Positions 25,443 through 34,526 are shown, numbered from the stretch's first letter. The stretch: DNA of 37,551 nt from Yanghanlia caeni (GCA_030733815.1 JAUZQE010000029.1:1-37551); one strand, 5' to 3'. Notes: generated by a model from the sequence alone, not told the origin. A program made the numbers and translations.

Positions 25443-26351
25443 ATGTACAACCGTGATTCAGCTTTCGGATTCCTGCGCTGCGTGAAGGCGGCAAGTGCAT
25501 TGGTGCTGGGGCTCACCGGCATGACGTCTACACCGCAGGCGCTGGCGCAGTCTGCCACCCCTGAACAGCCGGATGCCGGGCCGATGCTGGCCGTGGCCCC
25601 GATGCAGGACGCCGGGCACGGTGATGCCGCATCCGGGCAGCCGCAGCCTTTGCGTCTGGGTATGCCCTACGTGGTGCCGCCGCACCAGCCCGGTGCCAAG
25701 GTCCGCACGCCGGAAGGGCTCGCACCCCTGCTGGCCGAGCGGCTGGGCAAGGCGCTGTCCGTCGAGCCGGTGGCCGCGCCGGCAGCCGGTTCCGGCGATG
25801 CGCCGGCGCTTCCGACGCGCGAGGTCGACGCCTTGCTGCTGCCCGTCGAGTCCGTTGACGCGGCGGCGCCCGCCGGGGTGGTCATTCCAACCGGCTATCG
25901 GGCCGGCATCATGGGCATCATGCGCACCGACACCGATATCCGCCGCTGGGAAGACCTGCGTGGTCGTACGGTATGCATTGCGCAGGGCAGTGGTCTGGCC
26001 GGCCAGCTGCAGGCGCGCTACGGCGCCATCGAGCAAGTGTACCGGGCACCGGCCGATGCGCTGCTGAACCTGCGTATCGGCACGTGTGACGCCGCCGTGC
26101 ACGACAGCACCATGCTGCAGGCGCTGCTGACATTTCCCGAGTGGAAGAAGTTCTCGGCGCGTCTGCCGGTGCAGCAGGAACGCGATCTGGCCTTCGTGGT
26201 GAAGGCGAACGACACCCGGCTGGCCCAGACGCTGCGCGCCAAGGTCGGTGAATGGCGCCAGAGCGATCTTCTGGCCAAGCTCACGCGCCAGAGCGCACGC
26301 GACATCGCGTTCGAGGTGTATCTCGACCAGGAAGTGCCCGATTGCCATTGA
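25443..26351 (+). CDS. Periplasmic protein resembling a family 3 solute-binding protein
   Basis: The 302-residue protein has a signal peptide of about 35 residues (VKAASALVLGLTGMTSTPQALA, cleavage near ALA-QS) and a Pro/Ala-rich linker. A domain resembling family 3 (amino-acid type) binding proteins follows: LRLGMPYVVPPH, GLAPLLAERLGKALSVEPVA, WEDLRGRTVCIAQGSG, and LRIGTCDAAVHDSTMLQALL. The first lobe is shorter than usual. It follows the SsuC-like permease by ten bases and so belongs to an operon that already has a binding protein of a different family. It may be a second specificity module or a periplasmic regulator; which cannot be told from sequence. The family call is tentative. Confidence 0.65.
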   Translation: MYNRDSAFGFLRCVKAASALVLGLTGMTSTPQALAQSATPEQPDAGPMLAVAPMQDAGHGDAASGQPQPLRLGMPYVVPPHQPGAKVRTPEGLAPLLAERLGKALSVEPVAAPAAGSGDAPALPTREVDALLLPVESVDAAAPAGVVIPTGYRAGIMGIMRTDTDIRRWEDLRGRTVCIAQGSGLAGQLQARYGAIEQVYRAPADALLNLRIGTCDAAVHDSTMLQALLTFPEWKKFSARLPVQQERDLAFVVKANDTRLAQTLRAKVGEWRQSDLLAKLTRQSARDIAFEVYLDQEVPDCH

Positions 26352-26418
26352 TGCCAGCCGGGCGTGCATGGCGCATGCCGCTAAAATGGGGGGCGTCCAG
26401 AGTCTCGAGGTGCCCGTC

Positions 26419-27786
26419 ATGGCTGCAACCCGACCCGCCACCAAACGCGATGGCTTCACGTCCACCCTCGGGGTGCTGGCGGCCACGTTGGGGTCGGCCG
26501 TGGGGCTGGGCAATATCTGGAAGTTTCCCGCGCTCACCGGTGCCAACGGCGGCGCCGGCTTTTTGCTGATCTATCTGCTGGCCACGCTGCTGGTGGGCCT
26601 GCCGGTCATGATCGCCGAGCTGACGTTAGGCCGCCATGCCCGCGCCAATCCCATTCGTGCATTGCGTATGCTCGCCCCGCCCGGGCAACCCTGGTGGCTG
26701 GTGGGCGTGATCGGCATGCTGGCGGCATTCCTCATCATGGCGTTTTATTCCGAGGTGGTCGCCTGGGTCTTCGTGTATGTGTGGAAGTCACTGGAAGGGT
26801 CGGCATTGAGCAGCGACCCGGCGGTGACCGAAGCGGCCTTTGCCGCCATGGTGGGCAACCCCTGGGTATCGCTGGTTTCGCAGTGGCTGGTGCTGCTGCT
26901 GATCGGTGGCATATTGGTCAAGGGCGTTGCGGGCGGTATTGAAGCCGTTACCAAGCGGCTGATGCCGCTCCTGTTCCTGTTGCTTGCGGGGCTGTGCGTC
27001 TTCAGCCTGACGCTCGATGAGGCCGCCGCGGGTCTGGCGTTTCTGTTCAAGCCCGATTTTTCCAAGGTCGACGCTGCGGTGGTGCTGACCGCGGTAGGGC
27101 TGGCATTTTTCAAGATGTCGATCGGCATGGGCACCATGATGACCTACGGGAGCTATTTCCGCAGCGAACAGAACATTCCCCTTACGGCCGGGCGCGTCAT
27201 GGTGGCCGACCTGGCCGTCTCCCTGCTGGCCGGCATCGCCATCTTCCCGGCGGTCTTCACCTTTGGCTTCGAGCCCACGGCGGGGCCTTCGCTCGTCTTC
27301 ATCACGTTGCCTGCAGTGTTTGCGCAGTTGCCTTTCGGCCAGGGGCTGATGCTGGTTTTCTTCATTTTGACCTCGATTGCGGCCATTGGCGCCATGCTTT
27401 CGCTGCTCGAGGTACCGGTGCTCGTTCTTACCGAACGGCTGGGCCTGCCGCGCCCCTTAGCCATCGGCGTGTGTGTGCTGGCGGTTGCGGTACCTGGTGC
27501 AGGCTGCGCCCTGTCGGGCAGCGTGCTGGCCGGCGTGCGGGTGGCCGGCCTTACGTTCTTCGACCTCATGGATTTCGTGTCGTCGAACCTGCTGCTGCCG
27601 GTGGGGGGCATTCTGATTGCGCTGTTTGCCGGCTACGTGTGGGGCAGAGCGGCGTTCACACGTGCGGTGTCAAACGGCGGCACCCTGCGTAACGAAGGCC
27701 TGGCAGTCGTGGTGCTGGTGCTGCTGCGCTACGTGTCGCCCCTGCTGATCGGCGTGGTGATGCTGAATGGCCTGGGCATTATTTGA
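26419..27786 (+). CDS. Neurotransmitter:sodium symporter (NSS/LeuT) family transporter
   Basis: The 455-residue inner-membrane protein is of the NSS family (LeuT fold), which moves amino acids or related amines in with sodium. TM1 carries the conserved unwound sequence GSAVGLGNIWKFPALTGANGG. About eleven further or so hydrophobic segments are visible, including the TM6 region LVFITLPAVFAQLPFGQGLML. Bacterial members often transport tryptophan, leucine or other amino acids; the substrate is not evident. I chose ATG 26419 (MAATRPATKRDGF); the frame is open to 26248 but that would overlap the binding-protein gene. It ends with an 8-base overlap with the convergent cysE gene. It is probably a separate unit from the upstream importer. 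Confidence 0.92.
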   Translation: MAATRPATKRDGFTSTLGVLAATLGSAVGLGNIWKFPALTGANGGAGFLLIYLLATLLVGLPVMIAELTLGRHARANPIRALRMLAPPGQPWWLVGVIGMLAAFLIMAFYSEVVAWVFVYVWKSLEGSALSSDPAVTEAAFAAMVGNPWVSLVSQWLVLLLIGGILVKGVAGGIEAVTKRLMPLLFLLLAGLCVFSLTLDEAAAGLAFLFKPDFSKVDAAVVLTAVGLAFFKMSIGMGTMMTYGSYFRSEQNIPLTAGRVMVADLAVSLLAGIAIFPAVFTFGFEPTAGPSLVFITLPAVFAQLPFGQGLMLVFFILTSIAAIGAMLSLLEVPVLVLTERLGLPRPLAIGVCVLAVAVPGAGCALSGSVLAGVRVAGLTFFDLMDFVSSNLLLPVGGILIALFAGYVWGRAAFTRAVSNGGTLRNEGLAVVVLVLLRYVSPLLIGVVMLNGLGII

Positions 27787-28717
27787 CGTGCGCTTTTGCT
27801 TCGGCAGCCGGGTCGGTGGCCTGCGAACCCTGATACCCCGCCTGGGTCACATGCGCGCCGGGCGGCACGTCGTTGATGAGCCACACGTTGCCGCCTATGG
27901 TGCAGCCCTTGCCCAGCGTGACACGGCCCAGAATGGTGGCGCCCGCGTAGATCACCACGTCGTCTTCCACGATGGGGTGGCGCGGCAGACCCTTGGTGAG
28001 CGTGCCGTCGGTATCGGCCGGGAAGCGCTTGGCGCCCAGCGTGACAGCCTGGTAAATGCGCACGTTGTTGCCAATAATGGCGGTTTCCCCGATGACCACG
28101 CCCGTGCCGTGGTCGATGAAGAAGTGTTCGCCGATCGTTGCGCCGGGGTGAATGTCGATGCCCGTTTCGGAATGCGCGATTTCCGAAACCATGCGGGCCA
28201 GCAGCGGCAGTTCGAGCCGGTAGAACTGGTGCGCGATGCGGTGGTGAATCATGGCGTGCAGGCCGGGGTAGCACAGCAGGATCTCGTCGACGCTGCGGGC
28301 AGCCGGGTCGCCAGCGAAGGCGGCCAGCGTGTCTGAATCGAGCAGGCGCCGGATTTCGGGCAGTGCGTTGGCAAAGGCCTGAACGCGTTCAATCGAACAC
28401 TTCTCGATTTCTTCTTCGCTTACCGGATCATGCCGGTGCTGGTAGGCCAGTTCCAGCCGCACCTGCGCGAGCAGGGCGTGCAGTGCGGAATCGAGCGTGT
28501 GGCCGACGTAGAAGTCTTCGCTTTCCTGGCGCAGGTCGATGGGGCCCAGCCGCATGGGAAACAGAATGCCGCGCAGGTCGTTGATGATGGCCTTCATGGC
28601 CTGGGGCGCGGGGAAATTGCGGCCACCGGATTCCAGGGGCCGCCCCTGCGAGATGCGCCACTTCTGGCGGATGTAGGCCAGTTCGGAAACGACGGGTTGA
28701 ATGTCAAACACAGCCAT
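27779..28717 (-). CDS. cysE: Serine O-acetyltransferase
   Basis: This 312-residue protein catalyses serine + acetyl-CoA to O-acetylserine, the first step of cysteine synthesis. The N-terminal helical domain (residues 1-160, with GRNFPAPQAMKAIINDLRGI) precedes the left-handed beta-helix with catalytic histidines in HSETGIDIHPGA and FFIDHGTGVVIGET. Hexapeptide repeats follow (IIGNNVRIYQAVTLGAKRF). It has the length and N-terminus of the EpsC-type found in many betaproteobacteria. The ATG at 28715-28717 (MAVFDIQPV) is preferred to an upstream in-frame extension. It converges on the NSS gene with an 8-base 3' overlap. A C-terminal tail typical of cysteine-synthase binding (ends in Ile) is not present; it ends AKAHVK. 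Confidence 0.93.
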   Translation of the reverse strand: MAVFDIQPVVSELAYIRQKWRISQGRPLESGGRNFPAPQAMKAIINDLRGILFPMRLGPIDLRQESEDFYVGHTLDSALHALLAQVRLELAYQHRHDPVSEEEIEKCSIERVQAFANALPEIRRLLDSDTLAAFAGDPAARSVDEILLCYPGLHAMIHHRIAHQFYRLELPLLARMVSEIAHSETGIDIHPGATIGEHFFIDHGTGVVIGETAIIGNNVRIYQAVTLGAKRFPADTDGTLTKGLPRHPIVEDDVVIYAGATILGRVTLGKGCTIGGNVWLINDVPPGAHVTQAGYQGSQATDPAAEAKAHVK

Positions 28718-28752
28718 GCGGGAACACCTGCTCGAAACGTCGGAAAAATGGG

Positions 28753-29541
28753 TCAATCATAGCAATGCGGGCCACCGGCGGCATGGTCTGCAGCCGGCGG
28801 CACCGCGAAGCAGTTCAAAAAGTATTGCAGCTGGCGCGTATCGCCGTCGCACTGGCATTCGCCGGCGGCCAGCGCCTCGGCAAGCGGGCGCTTGCCATAG
28901 GCCAGGTGCAGCACGGTGACGGGTTCAGCCCGCAGAGTGGCCGCCGCCCAGGCGTCGGCCTGCGCGGGATGGCAGGGCGGCTCGCCGCGGACAACGGCAA
29001 TGCGGCCCCGATCGACGGCCACATGGTAAACGTGGCGCTGCATGAGCAATGAAATTCGGCATTTGAGTGCGCCGGCAAGCCGCGGCTGAAACATGGCCTT
29101 GAACGACAGCGCCATGGCGTCGGCCGTGAGCGCCTGGCCGCGCACGAAGCCGGGCGAGCGCACGCCCCACCTGAGCAGGGCCATGATCACCGGTTCCAGC
29201 TCCATGCCCCAGGGCGTCAGCGCATAGACATGACAGGCGGCCGGCGGCGGCAACTGCCGTTGATGCACCACGCCCGCAGCTTCCAGATCGACAAGACGCT
29301 GCGACAGCACATTGGGGCTGATGCCGCCCAGGGCCTGGCGCAGGTCGGAAAAGCGCCGTGGACCCAGCAGCAGTTCGCGCACCACCAGTAGCGCCCAGCG
29401 CTCGCCCACCAGGTTGAGCGCGTGGGCGGCTGCACACCCGTCGTCGTAACGGCGTTTGAGCGCCCGGCGCGGGCGGCCCGCAGAGGCACTGGATGTGGGG
29501 CCGGACTGTTGCAACACGTGAGTCACCGAGGCGGTTGTCAT
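28753..29541 (-). CDS. HxlR-family winged-helix regulator with C-terminal extension
   Basis: The 262-residue protein has an N-terminal HxlR/MarR-like winged-helix domain (about residues 28-125): CAAAHALNLVGERWALLVVRELL, GPRRFSDLRQALGGISPNVLSQRL and VVHQRQLPPPAACHVYALT. Typical HxlR proteins end near 120-130 residues; this one has about 130 more, with a mixed alpha/beta character (ALKCRISLLMQRHVYHVAVDRG) that resembles SCP2-like C-terminal domains of some such regulators. I chose ATG 29539-29541; an in-frame TTG at 29568 would add nine residues but lies upstream of the likely -10. It is divergent from the SnoaL-VOC gene and probably controls it. Its own promoter lacks room for a leader, so the mRNA may be leaderless. 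Confidence 0.88.
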   Translation of the reverse strand: MTTASVTHVLQQSGPTSSASAGRPRRALKRRYDDGCAAAHALNLVGERWALLVVRELLLGPRRFSDLRQALGGISPNVLSQRLVDLEAAGVVHQRQLPPPAACHVYALTPWGMELEPVIMALLRWGVRSPGFVRGQALTADAMALSFKAMFQPRLAGALKCRISLLMQRHVYHVAVDRGRIAVVRGEPPCHPAQADAWAAATLRAEPVTVLHLAYGKRPLAEALAAGECQCDGDTRQLQYFLNCFAVPPAADHAAGGPHCYD

Positions 29542-29548
29542 GTCTGCC

Positions 29549-29576
29549 AGTATAGAACACCGATTCAAAAATACAA
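29549..29576 (-). promoter_or_regulatory. Promoter of the HxlR-type gene
   Basis: On the minus strand, TTGTAT (29576-29571) and TATACT (29554-29549) are separated by 16 bases, with good matches to the -35 and -10 consensus. The transcript would start about seven bases past the -10, that is at or next to the ATG at 29541, so there would be no ribosome-binding leader. Confidence 0.6.
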
Positions 29577-29588
29577 TTTGTTAGTATT
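29570..29588. promoter_or_regulatory. Inverted repeat, candidate HxlR operator
   Basis: AATAC (29570-29574) and GTATT (29584-29588) form an inverted repeat with a nine-base centre. It overlaps the -35 of the HxlR-type gene and lies in the AT-rich divergent region, so it could be an operator for autoregulation and for control of the divergent SnoaL-VOC gene. Binding is inferred. Confidence 0.45.
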
Positions 29589-29708
29589 AATTTAGGACTA
29601 AAAAAGGTACATTCTCCGAACCGGGACCTCCGTGGCAGCGCAACCTTGCGTGGCGCTCTTCGTTCCCAGACGTCGCTGCACGGTCTTTCCCCCGGTGAGG
29701 AGACATGC

Positions 29709-30656
29709 ATGAGTACCCATCTGGAACACGGCAGCGCCCAGACTGCCATTACCCAGCTTTATGATTCCTGGCTCGCGGCAGTACGCGCCCAGGATGTCGA
29801 TGCAATCATGGCCCACTACGTGGAAGATGTTCTCGCGTTTGATGCCATACTGGCCCTGCAGTTCCGGGGCAAGCCCGCATACCGCAAGCATTGGCAGATG
29901 TGCATGGAAATGTGCCCAGCCGGCGAGCGGGAACCCGTTTTTGAACTGCGTGATCTGCAGGTGCAGGCCGAAGGCGACCTGGCGTTTGCCCATGCGTTGC
30001 TGCGTTGCGGCCATAAAGAAGGCGACCGCGTGGACGCCGGCTGGATGCGCTTTACGGCGGGCCTCAGGCGGGTGAAAGGCGCATGGAAAATTGCCCATGA
30101 GCATTTTTCCGCCCCGTTTGAAATGCCGTCCGGCAAGGCCATGTTCCACCTTTCACCGGACGACGACGGCTCGCAAGTGCGACCCGTTCCGCCGGGCATG
30201 TCCACCATCACCCCGCACATCATCTGCCGCGACGCAAAGGCCGCCATCGAGTTTTACAGGAAGGCGTTCAACGCAATGGACATGCCGTTCGGATGCCTGG
30301 AGGTCGATGGCCGGTTCCTGCATGGCGAGATCATGATCGGCGACTCGGTGGTCATGATCGCACAGGAAGATGCGGCGTGCGGCAGCCTCAGCCCCGGCAC
30401 CCTGAAGGGTACACCCGTGGCCCTGCATGTCTATGTCAACGATGTGGATCAGGCCTGGAAACAGGCCATCGAAGCGGGTGCCCGGCAGATCATGCCGGTA
30501 ACCGACATGTTCTGGGGCGACCGTTACGGTGTGCTTGAAGATCCCTTCGGGCACCGCTGGTCGCTGGCTACCCACGTGCGCGACGTACCGCCCGAAGAGA
30601 TCGAGAGGGCAGCCCGCGAGTTCATGGCGCAGGCGCCCTGGAAGGAAAACGCGTAG
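29709..30656 (+). CDS. SnoaL-like/VOC (PhnB-type) fusion protein
   Basis: The 315-residue protein joins two small-molecule domains. Residues 1-135 look like a SnoaL/ketosteroid-isomerase-type cone: ITQLYDSWLAAVRAQDVDAIMAHYVEDV, then FDAILALQFRGKPAYRKHW and VKGAWKIAHEHFSAPF. Residues about 160-295 are a glyoxalase/VOC domain of the PhnB/YdcJ type: TPHIICRDAKAAIEFYRKAF, FLHGEIMIGDSVVMIAQED and WGDRYGVLEDPFGHRWSLATHV. GAGGAGA about eight bases before ATG 29709 supports the start. Both domain types bind small hydrophobic or polar ligands; neither reaction is visible from sequence. It is divergent from the HxlR-type gene, which is its likely regulator, and a short gap separates it from a convergent transporter gene. 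Confidence 0.88.
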   Translation: MSTHLEHGSAQTAITQLYDSWLAAVRAQDVDAIMAHYVEDVLAFDAILALQFRGKPAYRKHWQMCMEMCPAGEREPVFELRDLQVQAEGDLAFAHALLRCGHKEGDRVDAGWMRFTAGLRRVKGAWKIAHEHFSAPFEMPSGKAMFHLSPDDDGSQVRPVPPGMSTITPHIICRDAKAAIEFYRKAFNAMDMPFGCLEVDGRFLHGEIMIGDSVVMIAQEDAACGSLSPGTLKGTPVALHVYVNDVDQAWKQAIEAGARQIMPVTDMFWGDRYGVLEDPFGHRWSLATHVRDVPPEEIERAAREFMAQAPWKENA

Positions 30657-30662
30657 GGCGCG

Positions 30663-31646
30663 TTACTCTGCAGCGGCCGGTGTGGCGGCGGGTTGCGCCG
30701 GTGCACCGGCTGTGGCGTCGTCATCTTTGAAGCGCTGGAAGATCGTGGCGGCGATGGGGCCGCTGATGTTGTGCCAGACGCTGAAGATGGCGCTGGGTAC
30801 GGCGGCCAGCGGCGAAAAGTGCATGGTTGCCAGAGCGGCGCCCAGGCCGGAGTTCTGCATGCCTACCTCGATCGACATGGTCTTGCGTTGTGCAACGTTC
30901 AGACCGAACGCCTTGGCAAGCAGGTAGCCCAGCACGAGCCCGAGGCCATTGTGCAGTACGACTACGGCAAAGATGGTCAGGCCGGTCGTGGCGATGCGTT
31001 CCTGGCTGCCTGCAACGACGGCCGTCACGATGGCCACGATCGCCACTACCGACACGAGTGGCAGGACGTCGACGAACGCCTTCACATGCTTGCCGAGTAG
31101 CGCCTGTACGATCAGGCCCAGAACGATGGGCAGGATCACAACCTGCACGATGGACCAGAACAGTGCGGCGGCACTGACTTCCAGCCAGGCGCTGGCGAGC
31201 AGGTAAATGAGCGCGGGTGTGACGACGGGCGCCAGTAGCGTCGTGACGGACGTAATGGCAACCGACAGTGCCACGTCGCCGCGGGCGAGATAAGCCATGA
31301 CGTTGGATGCCGTGCCGCCGGGGCAGCACCCCACGAGAATCACGCCGATGGCGATCTCCGGAGGCAGGGCCAGAATCTTGCACAGCAGCCAGGCAAGACC
31401 CGGCATGATGATGAACTGGCTCAGTACCCCGATCAGTACCATGCCGGGGCGACGGCCGACCTCAGCGAAGTCTTTCTTTGAGAGCGTCAGCCCCATGCCG
31501 AACATGATGATGCCCAGCAGGGTGACGACGTGGGGTCCGATCCATTTGAAGGTCTCGGGCGAGTAAAAGGCGAGAACGGCGAAAAGCAGTGTCCAGATGG
31601 CAAACGTTCTGCCAACGAACTGGCTCAGGCGAGCAAGGGCCTGCAT
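30663..31646 (-). CDS. BASS (bile acid:sodium symporter) family transporter
   Basis: The 327-residue inner-membrane protein belongs to the BASS family, which cotransports sodium with organic anions such as bile acids, pyruvate or pantothenate in different members. About nine to ten hydrophobic segments are visible. [25 protein letters not shown] is the conserved GGTASN sodium-site region, and [18 protein letters not shown] is the second conserved motif. AAGGAT before the ATG at 31644-31646 is the likely Shine-Dalgarno; the frame is open about 100 bases further without homology. The C-terminus is an Ala/Pro-rich tail. It is convergent with the fusion gene and the substrate is unknown. The roughly 208 bases between it and recJ hold no clear promoter; they include direct TGATAT repeats but nothing assignable. 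Confidence 0.92.
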   Translation of the reverse strand: MQALARLSQFVGRTFAIWTLLFAVLAFYSPETFKWIGPHVVTLLGIIMFGMGLTLSKKDFAEVGRRPGMVLIGVLSQFIIMPGLAWLLCKILALPPEIAIGVILVGCCPGGTASNVMAYLARGDVALSVAITSVTTLLAPVVTPALIYLLASAWLEVSAAALFWSIVQVVILPIVLGLIVQALLGKHVKAFVDVLPLVSVVAIVAIVTAVVAGSQERIATTGLTIFAVVVLHNGLGLVLGYLLAKAFGLNVAQRKTMSIEVGMQNSGLGAALATMHFSPLAAVPSAIFSVWHNISGPIAATIFQRFKDDDATAGAPAQPAATPAAAE

Positions 31647-31854
31647 GATTGGATCCTTGTGATTCGAAAACGGGAGAATTCGGTCACCGGGTGTCCCGGC
31701 CGCAGGGTGGAGCGGTTGGGGCGCTGCAGGCTGGCAGGTCGTGACGGCTTGCAAAGCAACACACCGCCGGTCAGGCGGTTTGTGGATGGTGATATAAACC
31801 CTTATTCTACTACGTACGAACTTGTGATATGTAACACCCCGCCGCGGGCGGTCG

Positions 31855-33558
31855 TCATGCGGGCAGGGCGTGTTCCACCACCAGCTGCACGGTTACGCGT
31901 CCGTTCCATTCATTGCGGTCCAGGCGGTAGGCCAGCTCGGTATGTTCGGGCAGGTTTTCATTGCGGTTGAACCAGATCGCATCGAAGCGTTGCGCCCCGC
32001 GCTGCAGGAACAGTTTCAGATGCTTGCCCTTGAGCACACGCTGGTGAAGCACGGTGAACGTGTCGCGGAACACCGGTGCGGGAAAGCCGGCACCCCACAC
32101 CTGCTGCTGCAGCAGGCCGGCCACCTCGATGGTGGCAAAATCCGCTTCCAGTGAGCCGTCGGTTTGAATCACCGGTTCGAAGCGATCGGTGCCCGACAGT
32201 TCGCGCACCGCTGCATCAAAGGTGTCGACGAACTGTGGGTACGCGGCTTCGGGCAGGGTGAGGCCCGCAGCCATGGCGTGGCCGCCGAACTTGAGAATCA
32301 TGCCCGGGTGACGCTTCGACACCAGGTCAAGGGCGTCGCGCAAATGCACGTCGGGCACCGAACGGCCCGATCCGCGCAGTGTGCCGTCGTCGCAGCGCGC
32401 AAAGGCCAGCGCGGGTCGCCAGTAGGTGTCTTTCAGGCGCGAGGCCACCAGCCCCACCACGCCCTGATGCCATTCCGGGCGGTACACGCACACGCTGGCC
32501 GCGCGTGCCGGGGCCTCGGTGGCCAGCACGCTCAGTGCTTCTTCCCGCATGGCCAGCTCGATGCCGCGGCGTTCCTGATTGATGGTGTCGAGCTGGCGGG
32601 CAAGCGCTGCGGCTTCGTCGGGGTTTTCGGTGAGCAGGCAGTGAATGCCCAGACTCATGTCTGCCAGACGGCCTGCTGCATTCAGGCGGGGTGCCAGCGC
32701 GAAACCGAGGTCGAAGGCGGTGGCATTGCGCGGATCACGGCCCGCCACCGCAAAGAGGGCCCGCACGCCGGCCTGCATGCGACCCTTGCGAATGCGCTGC
32801 AGGCCCTGTGCGACCAGCAGGCGATTGTTGGCGTCGAGCCGTACAACGTCTGCGACGGTACCCAGCGCCACTAGGTCGCACAGGTCGTCGAGCCGGGGGC
32901 CGTCGTCGGCAAAGGCGCCGCGGCGGCGCAGTTCCGCCCGAAGCGCGAGCATGAGGTAGAAGATGACCCCCACGCCGGCAAGATGCTTGGACGGAAACCC
33001 GCAGCCGGGCTGGTTCGGATTGACGATGGCGAGGGCGCGCGGCAACGTGTCGCCCGGCAGGTGATGGTCGGTGATGATGACATCCATACCCGCCGCACGG
33101 GCGGCCTCGACGCCCTCGACACTGGCGATGCCGTTGTCGACCGTGATCAGCAGATCGGGCCGGCCGCCCGGGTGATGCACGGCCAGCTCCACCACGGCGG
33201 GCGACAGGCCGTAGCCCGTTTCGAAGCGGTCGGGCACCAGGAAGTCGACCGTGGCCCCCATGCGGCGCAATGCCTGCAGCGCAACGGCGCAGGCAGTGGC
33301 CCCGTCGCAATCGTAGTCGGCCACCACCAGCATGCGCTTGCGTGCCGCAATGGCGTCTGCCAGCAATGCCGCAGCATGTGTCGCATGCGTGAGCTGCTGC
33401 GGCGGAATCATGGCAGACCAGGTCTGGTGAGCGTGGGCCGGGTCGGAGATGCCACGCGCCGCCCACAGTCGCGCCAGCAGGGGATGGACACCTGCGTTGA
33501 TGAGCCGTCTGCAGATGGTGGGGTCGACGCTGCGAGTGGTCAGTTGTGGCCGGACCAC
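31855..33558 (-). CDS. recJ: Single-stranded-DNA-specific exonuclease RecJ
   Basis: RecJ is a 5'-to-3' single-strand DNA exonuclease of the DHH family, used in recombination and mismatch/base-excision repair. The 567-residue protein has motif [25 protein letters not shown], and the DHH motif [25 protein letters not shown] and the DHHA1-type GGHAMAAGL follow in order. The start is a GTG at 33556-33558 with GGAGG five bases upstream, which overlaps the preceding gene by 19 bases. It should therefore be co-translated with the RpfE-type gene. Length and motif order are normal for the family. Confidence 0.95.
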   Translation of the reverse strand: MVRPQLTTRSVDPTICRRLINAGVHPLLARLWAARGISDPAHAHQTWSAMIPPQQLTHATHAAALLADAIAARKRMLVVADYDCDGATACAVALQALRRMGATVDFLVPDRFETGYGLSPAVVELAVHHPGGRPDLLITVDNGIASVEGVEAARAAGMDVIITDHHLPGDTLPRALAIVNPNQPGCGFPSKHLAGVGVIFYLMLALRAELRRRGAFADDGPRLDDLCDLVALGTVADVVRLDANNRLLVAQGLQRIRKGRMQAGVRALFAVAGRDPRNATAFDLGFALAPRLNAAGRLADMSLGIHCLLTENPDEAAALARQLDTINQERRGIELAMREEALSVLATEAPARAASVCVYRPEWHQGVVGLVASRLKDTYWRPALAFARCDDGTLRGSGRSVPDVHLRDALDLVSKRHPGMILKFGGHAMAAGLTLPEAAYPQFVDTFDAAVRELSGTDRFEPVIQTDGSLEADFATIEVAGLLQQQVWGAGFPAPVFRDTFTVLHQRVLKGKHLKLFLQRGAQRFDAIWFNRNENLPEHTELAYRLDRNEWNGRVTVQLVVEHALPA

Positions 33559-34493
33559 CAGCGCCTCCAGTCGAACTTCGTGCCGAACAATCGGCCAAAA
33601 AAGCCGTGCCGCGCCGGGGTAAGCTCGACGATGCGGTCGGAACCGGTGAGCGTGAGCCGCGCCGGCATTTCAAGCTGCGTGAACGCTTCACGGTCGAGCC
33701 GTTCAAATTCCTGCAGCCAGCTGCCCCAATCCTGCACCAGGCTGGGGCCCTGCAGACCGCGCAGAATGCGCGGCGTGTCGGCCTGCCCGGACGGGGTCGC
33801 ACCAAGCTGTTCGGGCCGCGCCCCGCCATAGAGCCATACGCTGTTCACCGGGCGCAGGCCGCGCGCTTGCCGGGCCTGGTTCACGGGGTGATCGAACCAC
33901 AGCATCTGCAGTTCATTGACCAGGCGCCGCCAGGGGCGCCCCGCGGCATCCTGACTCCACCAGTCGTTGACCGAAGTAATGCTGACCAGTGCGGGGCTCG
34001 CGCATTCGGGGGTGTAGCCGGGTGGTGGGGTAAGCGCCCAGTGAGCGGTATCGAAGGGTACGGCGGCAAAGCCGCTGTCGGGCAGCCAGGGCGCCGCGGC
34101 GTCGTAGAGCGCCTGACTTTCTTCCGGGGTGATCTCGAGTTCGCTGGCGGGAATCAGCGCCGCCCCGTCGCGTGCCGGTGCCACGTGCACCAGCTGACCG
34201 AGCCACAAGGGTTCGCCGGCGGCCACTGGCGCACCGGCCTCATGTGCCAGAATGGCGCTCAAGCCCGCCGCCGGCCGCTGTTGCGCATCGGGCGTGAACC
34301 CGTGATAGTGCAACAGCCAGTATTCGTAGGTGGTGCAGAAGGTTTCGCCGGGCGCCGCGGGCATGACGTGTGCCTGGGCGCGAGACAGCCACTCCGTGAA
34401 ACGGGGTGCCTTTTTTTCCAGATGCGAGGCGAGCTCGGGCGCAATGGCTGGGTCGGGCAGCGCGCCAGGTAGTACGATCTGCATTCCACGCAT
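33540..34493 (-). CDS. RpfE-type conserved protein (phosphoglycerate mutase-like fold)
   Basis: The protein of about 317 residues resembles the uncharacterized 'regulatory protein, RpfE type' group that sits beside recJ in many beta- and gammaproteobacteria. Features include the N-terminal MQIVLPGALPDPAIAPELASHL, the aromatic-rich TTYEYWLLHYHGFTP, VNELQMLWFDHPVN and SVWLYGGARPEQL. These proteins have a resemblance to 2,3-bisphosphoglycerate-independent phosphoglycerate mutase-like proteins, but no activity is established here. Two possible starts, ATG 34493 and ATG 34484, give 317 or 314 residues; no ribosome site separates them and I used the longer. It overlaps recJ by 19 bases and is divergent from lolC, with about 33 bases between. 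Confidence 0.78.
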   Translation of the reverse strand: MRGMQIVLPGALPDPAIAPELASHLEKKAPRFTEWLSRAQAHVMPAAPGETFCTTYEYWLLHYHGFTPDAQQRPAAGLSAILAHEAGAPVAAGEPLWLGQLVHVAPARDGAALIPASELEITPEESQALYDAAAPWLPDSGFAAVPFDTAHWALTPPPGYTPECASPALVSITSVNDWWSQDAAGRPWRRLVNELQMLWFDHPVNQARQARGLRPVNSVWLYGGARPEQLGATPSGQADTPRILRGLQGPSLVQDWGSWLQEFERLDREAFTQLEMPARLTLTGSDRIVELTPARHGFFGRLFGTKFDWRRWWSGHN

Positions 34494-34526
34494 TGTAGTG
34501 TTTATCGATCGAGGTGGCTTCACAGC

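Noticed and set aside
26248-26418. Upstream extension of the NSS symporter start
   Set aside because: It would overlap the preceding binding-protein gene; the extension has no membrane or family sequence.
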